Source: Toxonevra muliebris (Eukaryota > Arthropoda > Insecta > Diptera > Pallopteridae). Taken from it: 64,000 bases of DNA. This document shows positions 46,153 to 58,324 of this stretch, in pieces (position 1 is the stretch's first letter; every line of letters begins with the position of its first letter). A program made the translations under genes and the position numbers. The notes beneath the pieces are model-generated. The model did not search any database, was not told the origin of the DNA, and saw nothing but the letters and a program-made list of their open reading frames with translations. The DNA is taken from contig OY829330.1 in assembly GCA_963691655.1 (NCBI GenBank), positions 17,726,182 to 17,790,181 on the forward strand, in the 5' to 3' direction.

Positions 46153-48357
46153 GTCAACAGCATCCACGTTTGGCACGCGGCGAATCATATTCATGCGGCT
46201 ATAAGCCATATCGCTGCGAGATATGCAATTATTCGACTACAACCAAGGGAAATTTATCCATACATATGCAATCGGACAAGCATCTGAACAACATGCAAGA
46301 ACTGAATAGCTCACAAAATATGGTAGCGGCAGCTGCAGCAGCAGCGGCGGCGGCTAGTGTTGGTGCTGGTAGTGGTGGTGTTGGAGGGGCTACTAGTAAG
46401 CTTGTTGCTGATGCAACCTCAAAAATGCTTCTGTCTGCCAATAACATGAGTATACAACAGCAAAGTGCAGCAGTTGCGGCCGCTCAACAGCAGCATCAAC
46501 AACAGCAGCACCAACAACAACAACAATCATCAGCTGCATTGGCAGCGAATAGTAGCAGCAGCAGCAGTGGCGTTGCTAATATTAGTAACAACAGCACCAC
46601 TTCAGGTACAGGAACATCATCGTCAGTCGTATCATCTGCTAATAAGCCGAAACCCTCCTTCCGTTGCGACATTTGCAGCTATGAGACATCAGTTGCACGC
46701 AATTTACGCATACATATGACTAGTGAAAAGCATACACATAATATGGCGGTGCTGCAAAATAATATTAAACATATACAAGCATTTAGTATACTGCAACAGC
46801 ATCAGCAAGCTACTGCCGCTGCAGCAGCGGCGGCAGCAGCAGTTGCACAGCAACATCAGCAACAGCAAGCGGCTCAACAGCAACAACAGCAGCTTTCATC
46901 AGCAGCCGCTGCTGTAGCTGCTGCTGCTGCCGCTGGCAATTTAACAAATCTTCCACAACTACCCAGCGGCATTGGGGGTAGTAACTTTTTGCCTGAAGTC
47001 GCATTAGCTGATCTTGCATATAACCAAGCGTTAATGATACAATTGCTGCATCAACAAAATTCAGCGGCGGCGGTAGTAAATCAACAACAGCAAAGTGTGA
47101 AAACCCCCATACAAATATCAGCAGCCTCACCTACATCAACGCCTCTAATAGCTACTGATGATGTCAATACCCAACTGCAACAACAGCAACAACAACAATT
47201 CTCACCAAGAAATGCCAAATCACCAACTTTATTACTCTCCGACTTGACAGCAGCTACTACCAGCGATTTATGTCCGTCTTCCGCCATCACAGCAGCAGCA
47301 ACAACAGCAGCTGCCATTACCACCACTACAAGTGGTGATGCACTTGAACCGCCCATCAAACCTGATCCCTGTCCTACTACACTGTACAGTTGTCTTGTGT
47401 GCGCTGTTTTTAATACCAACAGCTTAGATGAGCTGAATCAACATTTGTTGACCGATCGTTCACGTCAGTTTACGGGTAGTTGTAGCGCTGGCACTACCAG
47501 CAGCAGCACCATCAATAATCCCAATAATGATATAATGGTAATAGTGAACAACAACTATATATGCCGCTTATGCAACTACAAGACAAATTTAAAAGCAAAT
47601 TTTCAGTTGCATAGCAAAACCGACAAACATCTACAGAAGCTAAACTTTATCAATCATATACGTGAGGGCGGGCCACGCAATGAATATAAACTGAAATTTC
47701 AGCAACAGCAGCAACAAATCTCAACAAATACGGTTCAGCTAAAATGTAACTGCTGCGATTTTTATACAAATTCCATACAGAAATTATCGTTGCATACACA
47801 GCATATGCGACATGATACAATGCGCATGATATTTCAGCATTTATTATGTTTGATAAAACAACAACAACAAGGTAGTATCGATGATCAGCACAATTCAACA
47901 ACAACAGCAATAACAAAACCATTACCATCATCATCCTTAACAACGGCTGCAGCAGCATCAGCAACAACAACGACTGACGACATCGCAACAACAACAACAG
48001 CAAATAATAGCAGTTGTGGTAGCGACAATACGGCAAAAGCGACTGCTGCCAATGCCAACACAATCGAGCCAGATTGTCTGGAGCAACTACGGCAACAACA
48101 ACATCAGCAATATCATAATCATCATCTTCATCATCAGTTAAGCAGCCGCAACAACAACACCAACAAGGCACTCCTGTGTCAATTGTGCAATTTTAGTACA
48201 GTTAACTTACTCGACATGGTGCAGCATATTAAAAGTTTACGTCATTTACAAGTGGAACAATTCATTTGTTTACAGCGTCGTAGTGAAAATCTTGATACGC
48301 CCAGTTTAGAGGATGTCTTCAAGTTATGCGAGCATTTGCCGGCTGATAACAACGATG
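46153..48357 (+). CDS. zfh2: zfh2 coding exon 5 (finger block)
   Basis: Acceptor CTTTTTAG ends at 46152 and donor GATG|GTGAGT follows 48357, phase 1 at both ends. The 735-residue product starts [19 protein letters not shown]. It has six C2H2-type fingers with conserved Cys pairs at about 46214 ([18 protein letters not shown]), 46664 ([18 protein letters not shown]), 47392 (CLVC), 47562 ([17 protein letters not shown]), 47744 ([17 protein letters not shown]) and 48177 ([17 protein letters not shown]). Poly-Ala, poly-Gln and Ser runs separate them. The first two fingers are nearly diagnostic of ZFHX3/ZFHX4/zfh2. In flies zfh2 is a nuclear DNA-binding protein active in wing, leg and nervous-system development. 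The ORF's upstream extension to 46053 is intron. Confidence 0.96.
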
Positions 48358-49350
48358 GTGAGTCATATTATATAACTACATATATACATACACATTGGCG
48401 TAGCTATGATTATTTTCTGGGAGGGAGGCCTGGCTCTCAGACTTAAAATTTATGTTTATTGTATTTATTAAATATATTAATTTTTTAAACACATATGGCC
48501 GAAGTTCTGTAAAACGAAACCACAGGAAAAAATTTATTATTTTTTAAATCTCTTTTTTAAAATAAATTTTTTTTTAAATCTCACTAATTTACTCATAGCT
48601 CATAAGTATATGCCCCATAGCATCGGGGAATATAAACGCGAAATCTTAAAACTCATTATAATCCAACCAATATAATCAAACCAATAATTATTGGTTGGAT
48701 ATTTCACTACATTCTCACTTGTTGCTTTCAATATGCAAAAATTGTAAAAACAATAAAGTCGAACAAAGAGGTAAGAATACATGATTTATTTCACATTTTT
48801 TGATGCGATTTCGATTTGGTTCGATAAAATATAGTTTAAATCAACAAACTGCATCAAAATTTCGAGTAAAAATTACTTCGTGTGCATCTTTGGTGGCAAT
48901 GAAAGGTGCCGCTTTTTTTATGTAACTTTACTAACGAAATTGGGGAACAAGTTTTTTTTAACCATAGCCCAACAAGTGAACCAATAGGATGAGCTAACTT
49001 TTTTTCGAATACTTTTAATGTACTTTTTGAATAAATATAAAAACTAATTAAATGCAGCCTCTATCATGACATACTCAGCTATCAAACACGTATAACGTTA
49101 CCAACATTTTTCAGTAAAAAAAAAACTTGTGTTCAATTGAGCTCAATAAACAACTTTTGTGTTAAACTTATGATTATTTAGGGCTTCTACAACAGACATA
49201 ACATAGTTTCACCTATGCGTATCCTTATTTGTCCTTTATTAAAGTTTGAAAAATTATACTTCTAAAGCTATAGACAAAAACGGGTCAAAACTTGTTCTTA
49301 AATTTTTAGATTTTTATATACTCTAATCTTTTGCGAACATGATTGAATAG

Positions 49351-49808
49351 CAGTGTGACCAGCTTTTGTTTTTCAAAATCCACTAAAATCAAGAATAAAA
49401 CGCGTATTTTCTTTAAAAGACATCTAAATTTTTTTCTTTATAAAAGTGCGAAATACGCGCACACATTTGCTACTTCTAGCCAATGAAAGTTTCTTCGATT
49501 TTTCGAAGATAATACGTATTCTGAACTTACAGCAGTTTACTTCCACGTGCAAACGTGTGGTAACTACAAAGCAGATGATTTTCAACGTTGTTTCATAAGG
49601 TAGTATTTCGGTTACTGTACATTGCTGAATTTTAATGTTGAGAAATGAAGTACAATTACAATGTTTCGATAAAAAATTTTGTTAGGAATTTTGTTAAATT
49701 GAAAAAACGCAACTAAAAAACGCGCTGAGCGCTAAATCACATTTTTCCGCTTTTTAATTTTCAAAAAGTACTAAATTTAGCGGGAAAAGCGCTGAGTTGG
49801 CAACGCTG
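49351..49808. mobile_element. possible hAT-like MITE
   Basis: Ends CAGTGTGACCAGC and the complement of CAGCGTTGCCAAC are inverted, with flanks TTGAATAG (49343-49350) and TTAAAAAG (49809-49816), 6 of 8 matching. No ORF. Confidence 0.5.
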
Positions 49809-52523
49809 TTAAAAAGTAATATTTTCACTTTCCAGAGCCCAGCTGCGTTGTACGGCCCTAGCAAAGTGTGGGTAATACAAAAATAACAGCAACAAAACAC
49901 GTTTTTAAAGAAAATTACTATATAAACGTGCCAACCTCTGATCATTTCATTTCGACTTATTCAATAGTGCTGAATCTCTACTCTGTTACTAAAATCTACT
50001 TCCTATCTTAACTTATGAACCTTCTTTGCCTTTCTTGCTATAGCTTTCCAATAACAACTAACTACGAATGTACAGCCTTCACAAACAAACTTTCATTGTT
50101 TTCCTTGCAATGGTTTTCCACATATGCCGTTTTAAGCAATTCGTTTTTGTGGAGGTTCCACTCCACCTTATCCAAAACTAACCACATTCTTCCCTAAAAA
50201 TTATTCTAATATACCCCGACACAAACTTCCATTGTCTTCTTAGCTTTGATTTCTCTGATAAACCTTTTCAAACACTTCCTTTGTATGGAAGGTGCCACGC
50301 CCACTTTGTTCAACCAACTCGCTTTTTTCTTGCAGCATCAAAAATGTATTACAAATAATTTAAAAAATACACCGTATTTAAAATCTGGGTTGCATAGAAA
50401 AGTTTATACCCACTAACTCAAGTCTACTCAGATGTCAACTGACATCCTTGTATCAAATCGTAGTACTTTAATGTAAATGATTATGGAGATTTACCGAAAA
50501 ATGCATTTAAGTGGGCATGGGAAATGCCATGCCCCCTTGTTCACAAATGACCAAGCTCTGACCAACCATTACCAACAACATCTCGCTTTCACACTGACAT
50601 TTTCATTGTTTTCCTATGGTTCCTCAGTTATTTCGTTTCAAGAAAAATCCTATGGAAAGAAAACGCTTTCACTTTTTCCCGAATTTTCCAATTTTCCGGG
50701 CAACCTTTCCCATTTTTCAGCCAAATCGGTTGAGCCGTTATCAAGTAATGATCTCTCAAACATGCGGTAATAATCTTTTATTTATATAGATTCGTACGAG
50801 TAACGTTACTAACGTTTTGTGTAACGTTACTAACGTTTGCGTTTATATCACTAGGACCACCAAAAATATTTTTTTTTCGAAAAAACAAAATTTTCTGCTT
50901 TTCTTTGATCCTTTATCTTCCATAAATTGAGGAGGAACCGAATAATGCATTGCTAGATTCGCTAATTTATGCGTGAATGTGGAGTAATCTCGAAACTCAA
51001 TTCCGAAAAATTGTAACGTTATTAACGGCCTAAAATGCCTATAGCTCCGCAATTACAAGAGATACACAAAAACTGTTCTCCCATGAAATATCATACTTTG
51101 GCAGTATTTCTATATGCACCAAAATAATTCTTTCAGTTCTGGCAAACCAATCAAAAATTTAACACAAAAATTAAAAAAAAAAACCAGGAACTTCCAAATA
51201 AAATGGAAAGTTTGAAATTAGCCTCCAAAAAGGGATTAGACAAATTTATTAACTTTATTTTCAATTCAAAAACTCAAAAATACAATATCCTGATATTCGT
51301 TCGCTCGTATAAATTTTTGATTGCCAGAGCTGAAAGAATCATTTTGTAATATGCAGCAAAATTGGAAAATGATTGAAAATGTGTGAATAATATTCTAGTA
51401 ACTATCCAAAGACGTTTAAGTAATCACAGAAGCCTAATTTTTATCTTTTCTGAGATTTTGTAAAAAAAATTAATCTTTCTTGCCTCTGTCAGAGCTGGAA
51501 ACAGGAGTTTTGGGAGCATATCAAAAAAAATTCAGAGTTTTTTATGAAAATATACAATAATTTCACAACCCAACCCAGATTTGAGATATTTTATCATTTT
51601 CGCTCCGGCCTAATGGATATGTAATTATGTTAGTTTTTTTTTTTTTAATATTTAACACCTTTTCGGCTATAATTTTTTCTTTAAAAATTCGTTTTCAATG
51701 TTAATACAGTATTTTCAACAAGAGCGTGTACGGCCTAAGTCCTTCAAAAAATGAGTAATTTTGACATTTTTTAGATATTCTTGCTGAGACAGTAGTTTTT
51801 ATTTACATTGAATTGATATTAAAAAAAAACTAACGCAATCCGTCTTCAGGGGGCCCCAAATCCTCTAGTTTTGAAGCCCCCAGGCCCCAACCTAGCTACA
51901 TACATTATTTATTTTTTCTTGTTGAAAAACAAAGAATTAAGAGAAAAGTTGGTCAAATTAAATTACATAGGTACACGAAAAAGAAGACCGATTTCGTTAG
52001 ATGTTGAGTTAGTTAGCTTATAAAGAAAAGCAGAAAAAGTTGCATGATTGCACATAAAATATGAAAGAATAGAGAAATTTCGTTGGCAACATGCATTAAT
52101 TTTGAAAAATGTTGCAGTCTTCCCTTAAGACTCATGTCGAGAGTATTTCACGAAAGAGAACAGAATACTACCAGTGGTCTTAATTCTTTTTCGGCTGCTG
52201 GCATTCGGGTTTGCGGAGTCTTTAGCCCTTAAAATAAAATCACAAATAAAAAAAAATATTAAAAATATGTGAAAGTTATTTTTAATATAAATAAGTAAAG
52301 CAAATGCTTTGAAATGAGAATTTTTAAAATTAACGCACTCTTTTAAAAAAATGAACATATCCCCGAAAAACCCCTGGGAAATTTCAGTTCGAAGACCAAT
52401 GCTATAGATTGTGTTCTGCAACAGAAAACCAGTAAAAAAAATAAAAAATTCGATTGTGTCAAGTCGGATTTTAAAATCTCTATGCTGAAAATGTCCAGAA
52501 AAAAATATCTGAAATAACACTAT

Positions 52524-52772
52524 GTTGGTCTGCTCTTAGATGATGAGATTTGTCTCATGCAAATTGAAAAAATGCCCGGAAGAGGGTAGAAATGACAGGA
52601 GGATAGACAAAATTGCTCGAGCTGCATTTTTGATGAAGCTTTATGGCATTTCTTTTTTTATGTTTTCGTAGTTCTATGTTTTTCCTCTCGCTGTATAAGA
52701 GCTATATAAAACTTCAAAAGGGAATGTAAAAAATCTCAAGAGACTAGTCTTACCGCCTAAGAGCAGACTTAC
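52524..52772. mobile_element. possible small MITE
   Basis: Inverted ends share GTCTGCTCTTAG, about 250 bp apart, with further similarity (GAGATTTGTCTC versus GACTAGTCTC) inside. Target duplications are not clear. Confidence 0.5.
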
Positions 52773-54135
52773 AGTAAAAAAATAACTTCAACGAAGCATA
52801 GTAAAGATTATAAACATGACCGAAAAACCCAAAACAAAACATTAGAAAATTATAAACAAAAACTAGTCGTAGATAGAAGTTTTACATAGGTTTGTAAAGC
52901 TTTGAGGTAGCTCTTTCAAAATGTACCATAATTTGAAAATTGTAGTTTTTATAAATTTTAATTTTCGATAAAAATTATACCTGAGAAACACAAATAAAAA
53001 TCAGTTCTAATTTTTAATATTGAAGAATATTCGGGTATTTTTTATTATATAATAATATAATACAATAACATAATAAATAATAATATATAATATAATAACA
53101 AAATAAAATACAATCATTTCAATTTTTATATAGGTATGTTTTTATTGACATCTTTAACAGTACAAACAAATTTTTTTGGAGTTTGTTTTACGATATTTTT
53201 TTACGTCCAAAGTGGACACCTAAGTGGGACTGGCCCGGTGATTACGGTACTTGAAGTCATCTTAAACAAAAAAATTAAATAGATCATTGTTTTGTAGGCT
53301 TGTCATTCTGACCGGTAGTAGATTTAAACATTTTCATTTAAAAATAACAAAATGGCGTACTTCTAAGCAAATTTTTTCAAAAACCGCATTGTTTTTGTTG
53401 AAAATTGGGGTAAAAATAGGAAATTATGACTAAAAATGAAAAATTCTACTATCTGCGAGAGCCACTGGCGTGTTAAATAACTTATTAAAATTTCGGCTCA
53501 GTCGGTTTGATAGTATTCTTTCAAAAAAACGTTGTTTCGAGAAAAACGCTTTTAAAGTTTTAACAACTTACAGTGCGCAATTATGAGGCGCTCTCGATTA
53601 TGTGGTATAATTTTTTTGAATTTTGGTCTGAATGTGTTACAATGTAATCTCAATATATTGTACTTTCAAAATATATTAAAAAAATAATCGATTTGTTGAA
53701 ACTCGAACTCTTGTTTCTCTGTTTGTTTCTTTGTTTTTAATGTTTACTTTTTTTAAAGTATTTATTTGCATAAGGGTTAAACTTATTAATCACACTGACC
53801 ACACGATTGCCAATGAAGTTTCCATAGGAGAGCCGCAAAAAAAAAATAGATAAGTTTTCAGAGAATATTGAGAAAATGTGGCGCAGTAACGCAAGGTTAA
53901 TGGAGCGATTTTTATTGAAAAGTGAAGTGAATATTACTCAACTTCTAACGACCAGAGTTTAGTTTCATTTCTATGTTTATTTTTGTGGTGCAATTGAGCA
54001 CCAGAAAGATACTTTGTTTTAAAGGAAAAATTAATAAATATTTTTGTTGAGTTTATTTTAAGTGTTATTATTTTTTTTTTTAATGAAAATTGCAAGAAAA
54101 ATGTAATTTTTTCAATTGCATCACCTGTAACTTTG

Positions 54136-54177
54136 TTTTTTGTAATCCAATGTTATAAACATTGGGTTACAAAAAAC
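54136..54177. repeat. short strong hairpin
   Basis: TTTTTTGTAATCCAATGTT and AACATTGGGTTACAAAAAA pair across a 3-nt loop with one mismatch/bulge. Confidence 0.8.
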
Positions 54178-55135
54178 TACCCATTGCGGTTCAACGGTGC
54201 ATTTGCAGCCCTTGCTCCCATTCAATTTTATTCTTATCTTGACCCAAAGAATAGAAAAAAATAATTTTGTCCAGCTAGCTTGTTCTACTCGAAACACTGT
54301 CCACTGTCATGGGAAAATAAAAGCTTTAATTCATGTATCTCGAAATGATATTTTCTATCTGGCTCAAATGATTTAAAAAAACTAATATTTCCGTTCCACT
54401 CTAATATTTAAAGCCGTTTTCTCAATGTCAGGTTAAGCACTTATTAGAAAGAAAATATGCACAACGCGGATATTTAAAAAAAAAGTTTTAAAGAAACAAA
54501 AAGTTAAATATTACAATAAACTCTTTGCATTGAACAGTGAAAGGGAGAGTTTATTTTCCGATTTTTTGGGTGAAATATTTTATTTATCAGCTTAAATTAC
54601 TTATAGGAGGTAGGCGCGGTTGTTGTCCGATGTTCACAATTTTCACTTTAGATGTTATAGCAAAAAGACTGAAACAAGACACTAAAATTTTTAACCCGTA
54701 AGCGGATGAAAATAATGACCACCCATTACTTTCATGTTGACCATCGGGACGGAACCACCCTGTGTATTCCTTCAATTTCTTTTAACATTGAGAGCTATTC
54801 CTCTAAATTCACAATTTCCACAAATTCGACTTACCACAGCATGAAAGAAAAAAAGAACCAAAATCATTATTTTTATTTGTGTATTATTATTTTTTTTTGT
54901 ATTCATTCGTCGTTTTTGTCTCTTGTCTTTTATATACCAGTGAGTATTGTTGTGGGTGAGGTTTTGCATTCCTGCTCGCTTGTTTGTTGCAAAGCATCGT
55001 AAGTATGAATATATACATATATATACACTCAGAGAAAAACACACTTTGAATGAATTGATTTTGGCTATCAAAAAATAAATAAAATATAATTGGACCAATA
55101 GTTACAACATAGTTACAAACAACAAAAATTGTAGT

Positions 55136-55353
55136 CAGGGTCAGAACACTGCTGTCAATGTCGGACCACTGTAGAAAGTCAATAAGAAATGAAGGATAAT
55201 AACATGAAATTCAAAGAAAAAGGATAAATTACACTTGAAAACCGGGAAAACACGATACGATAAAATGACACGAAAAACACGCACGGGTGAAAAAAATGTA
55301 TTTCCAGAGTCAAAACGCATCATTGCAACCAAATTTTCGGTGTTCCGACCCTG
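55136..55353. mobile_element. hAT-like MITE
   Basis: Ends CAGGGTCAGAACAC and the complement of CAGGGTCGGAACAC (13 of 14 identical), 218 bp. Flanks share only ATT--A--, so the target duplication has decayed or is absent. Confidence 0.6.
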
Positions 55354-57137
55354 ATTACAAGCACTGCTCCGACCTTGACAACACACGTTATTTAGCGTCA
55401 TATCATTTACAGCATATTCGCGTGATGCAAGCACCATGAAATGCTACATATTTCCACTTCTTAAACCTTATCGAACAATTTAAGTTAACTTACTTTGATG
55501 TTTGCATGTTATTTTTTAAAATAATCCAATTTTTCTGGGACTTTTAAAAAGTTTTTTTACTCTTCTTTTAACACGCGGTCACTTAACACATATATACACT
55601 TCACGCTCTGAACTCAAAATGAAATGAAAAGTTTGCTTTCGGCATGACAACCAGTACTGTATATTTTTAACTTAACGGACGCCGGAGAGATATAACGGAG
55701 AAAACGACACGGTCCCGACCCGGACACCGCTAAAAAACTTTTTATAAAATAACTAACATAAAAAAAAAAAATAAAAAGAAATGCCATTAAAAATTATAAA
55801 AAATAACTTTTCTAAATTCCAAATCGAATTTTTTGTCTTAAACATGTTTGTTTGGAAAACTTAGGTTTATCGTATATTTTCGTCTCAATAAAATTAAGAA
55901 CATCGACTTGATTTTACGAATTATTATTAGTCAATTTCGGCAAGAAAAGAGGAATTTGTGGAAACCATTTTCTGAACCAAAAAAATTTTAAATTACTCAG
56001 AAATAGTGAAGAAAATGAGCAGTAATTTGAAAAAAAGACACACTGGCTTTTATTCGGTTTTGTCAAAAAAAAAAAAAAAACGTATCCTTATTCTAGATAT
56101 GAGAAGTCACACTTGAAATTTGTTATTTTGTTAATCTGTACTCAAAGCTGAAGTCATGTCATTATGAATGATTTTTGGAGTGTATTTTAATGGATGATGA
56201 AATTTTAGGAAAAAAAATGGGCTTAGAATTGTCAATTGCCAATTGTAAACTCCATACTTAGAGGTGAAACAAAAGTGCGGCACTCGGTCGGTAAATTCGC
56301 CTTTACTATGAAATTCTGAATTGAACTAATATCAGTCCTATTTTTTGCGTGTACATACAAAGGAATGAATGTTTGTATTGAAAGCCAGTCTCCCTTTCAG
56401 GTAATTGTAATATACAGGAGTATAAGTATTCATATATATATATAGGAATACACATACAATGTATTCCTATATTTACATAAATATGTAATATTGTCTGATA
56501 TATTGATTTACACATATCCCTTGATTTACACGGTTTTTAAATTTAAATAAAACTTTTTTGTTTGGATTTCATAGAAGGCAAGTATATTTATTTTTGTTAA
56601 ATATTTTTATTGTTCAGGTCATCCTCTCCCTTAAAAAATAAAATCTTTGTTAAAAAGGCATAACAGCTTAAGTTTGTTTTCTTGTCAGCCGAGTTGAATA
56701 GAAAAATTATAGAAATTATAGCACTGTTCAAATCAAAAACTAACCTTAAAATTACATGTAATTCCAAAGTTTTTTTAAAAATTCGCCCTAGTTTAATATT
56801 TAAGCACGGTACCCAGTTCAAGTTCACGTGAAAACTCACGACAAACTTCATATAAAAAAGCCGATGAAATAAGTGCTGTGTTCTTTCCCGTGAAATACTA
56901 GCAACATGAGTCTGAAGAGAAGAAGAAGTGGTGGAAAGGGCCTGCAAACATATGTTCTGTTCAAATCTCCCTGCACGTATTATTATTTTTGCATACTTCA
57001 AGGGGTTTTTAAGTCACTTTGTCTTGCTACATGTGCTCTTAAAATGGCAAATTCCACAGCAAGAAACAATGGCAGAGAAAAATGTTCGAAAGCCTTCTTT
57101 TATTTTAAACTTCACTTGTTATGAACATTTCTAACGT

Positions 57138-57361
57138 TGCATTTATACCGCGCAAACGAATGAAGATTCTTTAAAAAATGTGCGTTCGCGCAACCATTTA
57201 CACCGGGCGAACATTAGCGCCGAATAAATATTAGAAGCCATCTTGTTCATTTACATCGCCTGAACATTACTCGTGAGCATTTTGTAGCGAACCAATGTTT
57301 ACCAATGTTGGCTGCACCATTTAATGAAGATTCTTTCGTTCGTTCAGGCGGTCTAAATGCA
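57138..57361. mobile_element. MITE with long inverted ends
   Basis: TGCATTTATACCGCGCAAAC on the left and the complement of TGCATTTAGACCGCCTGAAC on the right, with further inverted AATGAAGATTCTTT inside. 224 bp, non-coding. Confidence 0.75.
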
Positions 57362-57659
57362 GAGTAAGATTTTTTTTTAAATGAGCCTGTCCTTATTTTT
57401 TTATATATTTCAATTCACAAATTTTAAAAGTTCGAAAGAGTTGCATTTGGAAATTAGTTTAAAAAAACACAAAAATTCAGATCGAGCACCACCTCTGGGC
57501 TCCAAGAATAAAAATTGCCTAATGAAAGCCTTTAACTTCACCGGGGTTTTCAATTGGGACAAAACAATTTTGTATTAAAATACAGAAGCACCCTTAAATT
57601 TTTTTTTGACCTGGCAATGTCATAATGTCATTCAAGGTTTACATTTTTAATTAGGTGAA

Positions 57660-58320
57660 TAATTCGTGTCAAAATATTTACTATTGAAAGTTCGTGTGCC
57701 AGTGAGACAACGCACCAGTCGAAGTACCGAAAATATCACAGCAGTTCAAAATGAACCAAATCAGTTCACAGAAATTGTGAATCTCTCAGTTCACATTGTG
57801 GCGAATTTTGCGTAATAATCTTGTCCTACACCCTTACAAGATCAAATTATCTCAAGAAGTGAAGCCTCGTGATCATTTGAAGCGCCGAAACTTCTGCGAT
57901 TGGGCTCTGCAAAAGTTTCAGAAGAAAATCCTGAATTTCATTGAAAAATCATCTTCCGAGATGAAGCTCATTTTTGGCTTAATGGCTTTGTCAGTAAGCC
58001 AAATATTATTGGTTCGCTATTGTGCCATATTGGAAGTCTGTTTTTGGCCAGAATTGGATTACATCAGTGCTATGTGGTACCAACAAGATGGTGCCACATG
58101 CCACACAGCTTGTCAAACAATTGATCTATTGAAGGGGAAGGTAATTGTGTAATCTCTAGAAATGGTCCGGCTGAATGGCCATCTCGCTCATGTGATTTAA
58201 CGACGTTGAATTTGTTTTAATGGACTTTTGTTAAATCGTTGATTTATGCCATCAAGCCAACAACGTTATAGGAGCTCAGGAACAATGTCGAACGCGGAAA
58301 TTGCTAACGTTCCGGCCAAT
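57660..58320 (+). pseudogene. DDE transposase remnant (IS630/Tc1/mariner superfamily)
   Basis: The + strand reads VRQRTSRSTENI, then WRILRNNLVLHPYKIKLSQE, KPRDHLKRRNFCDWA, IFGLMALSVSQ (first Asp region, altered), and CFWPELDYISAMWYQQDGAT followed by CHTACQTIDLLKGK (second Asp region). This matches the insect transposase family with FWPELDDMDLDDMWFQQDGATCHTA-like sequence. An internal deletion removes the middle and the third catalytic region is frameshifted. It abuts the ACTAGT palindrome. Confidence 0.8.
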
Positions 58321-58324
58321 AAGA

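Noticed and set aside
46229..48171. Minus-strand and +1-frame ORFs under exon 5
   Set aside because: Shadows of the finger and polyglutamine coding sequence with no independent motifs.
48389..51905. Possible hAT element between GGCGTAGCTATG (48393) and CCTAGCTACATAC (51890)
   Set aside because: Ends are only loosely similar, no target duplication was found, and the interior shows no hAT feature.
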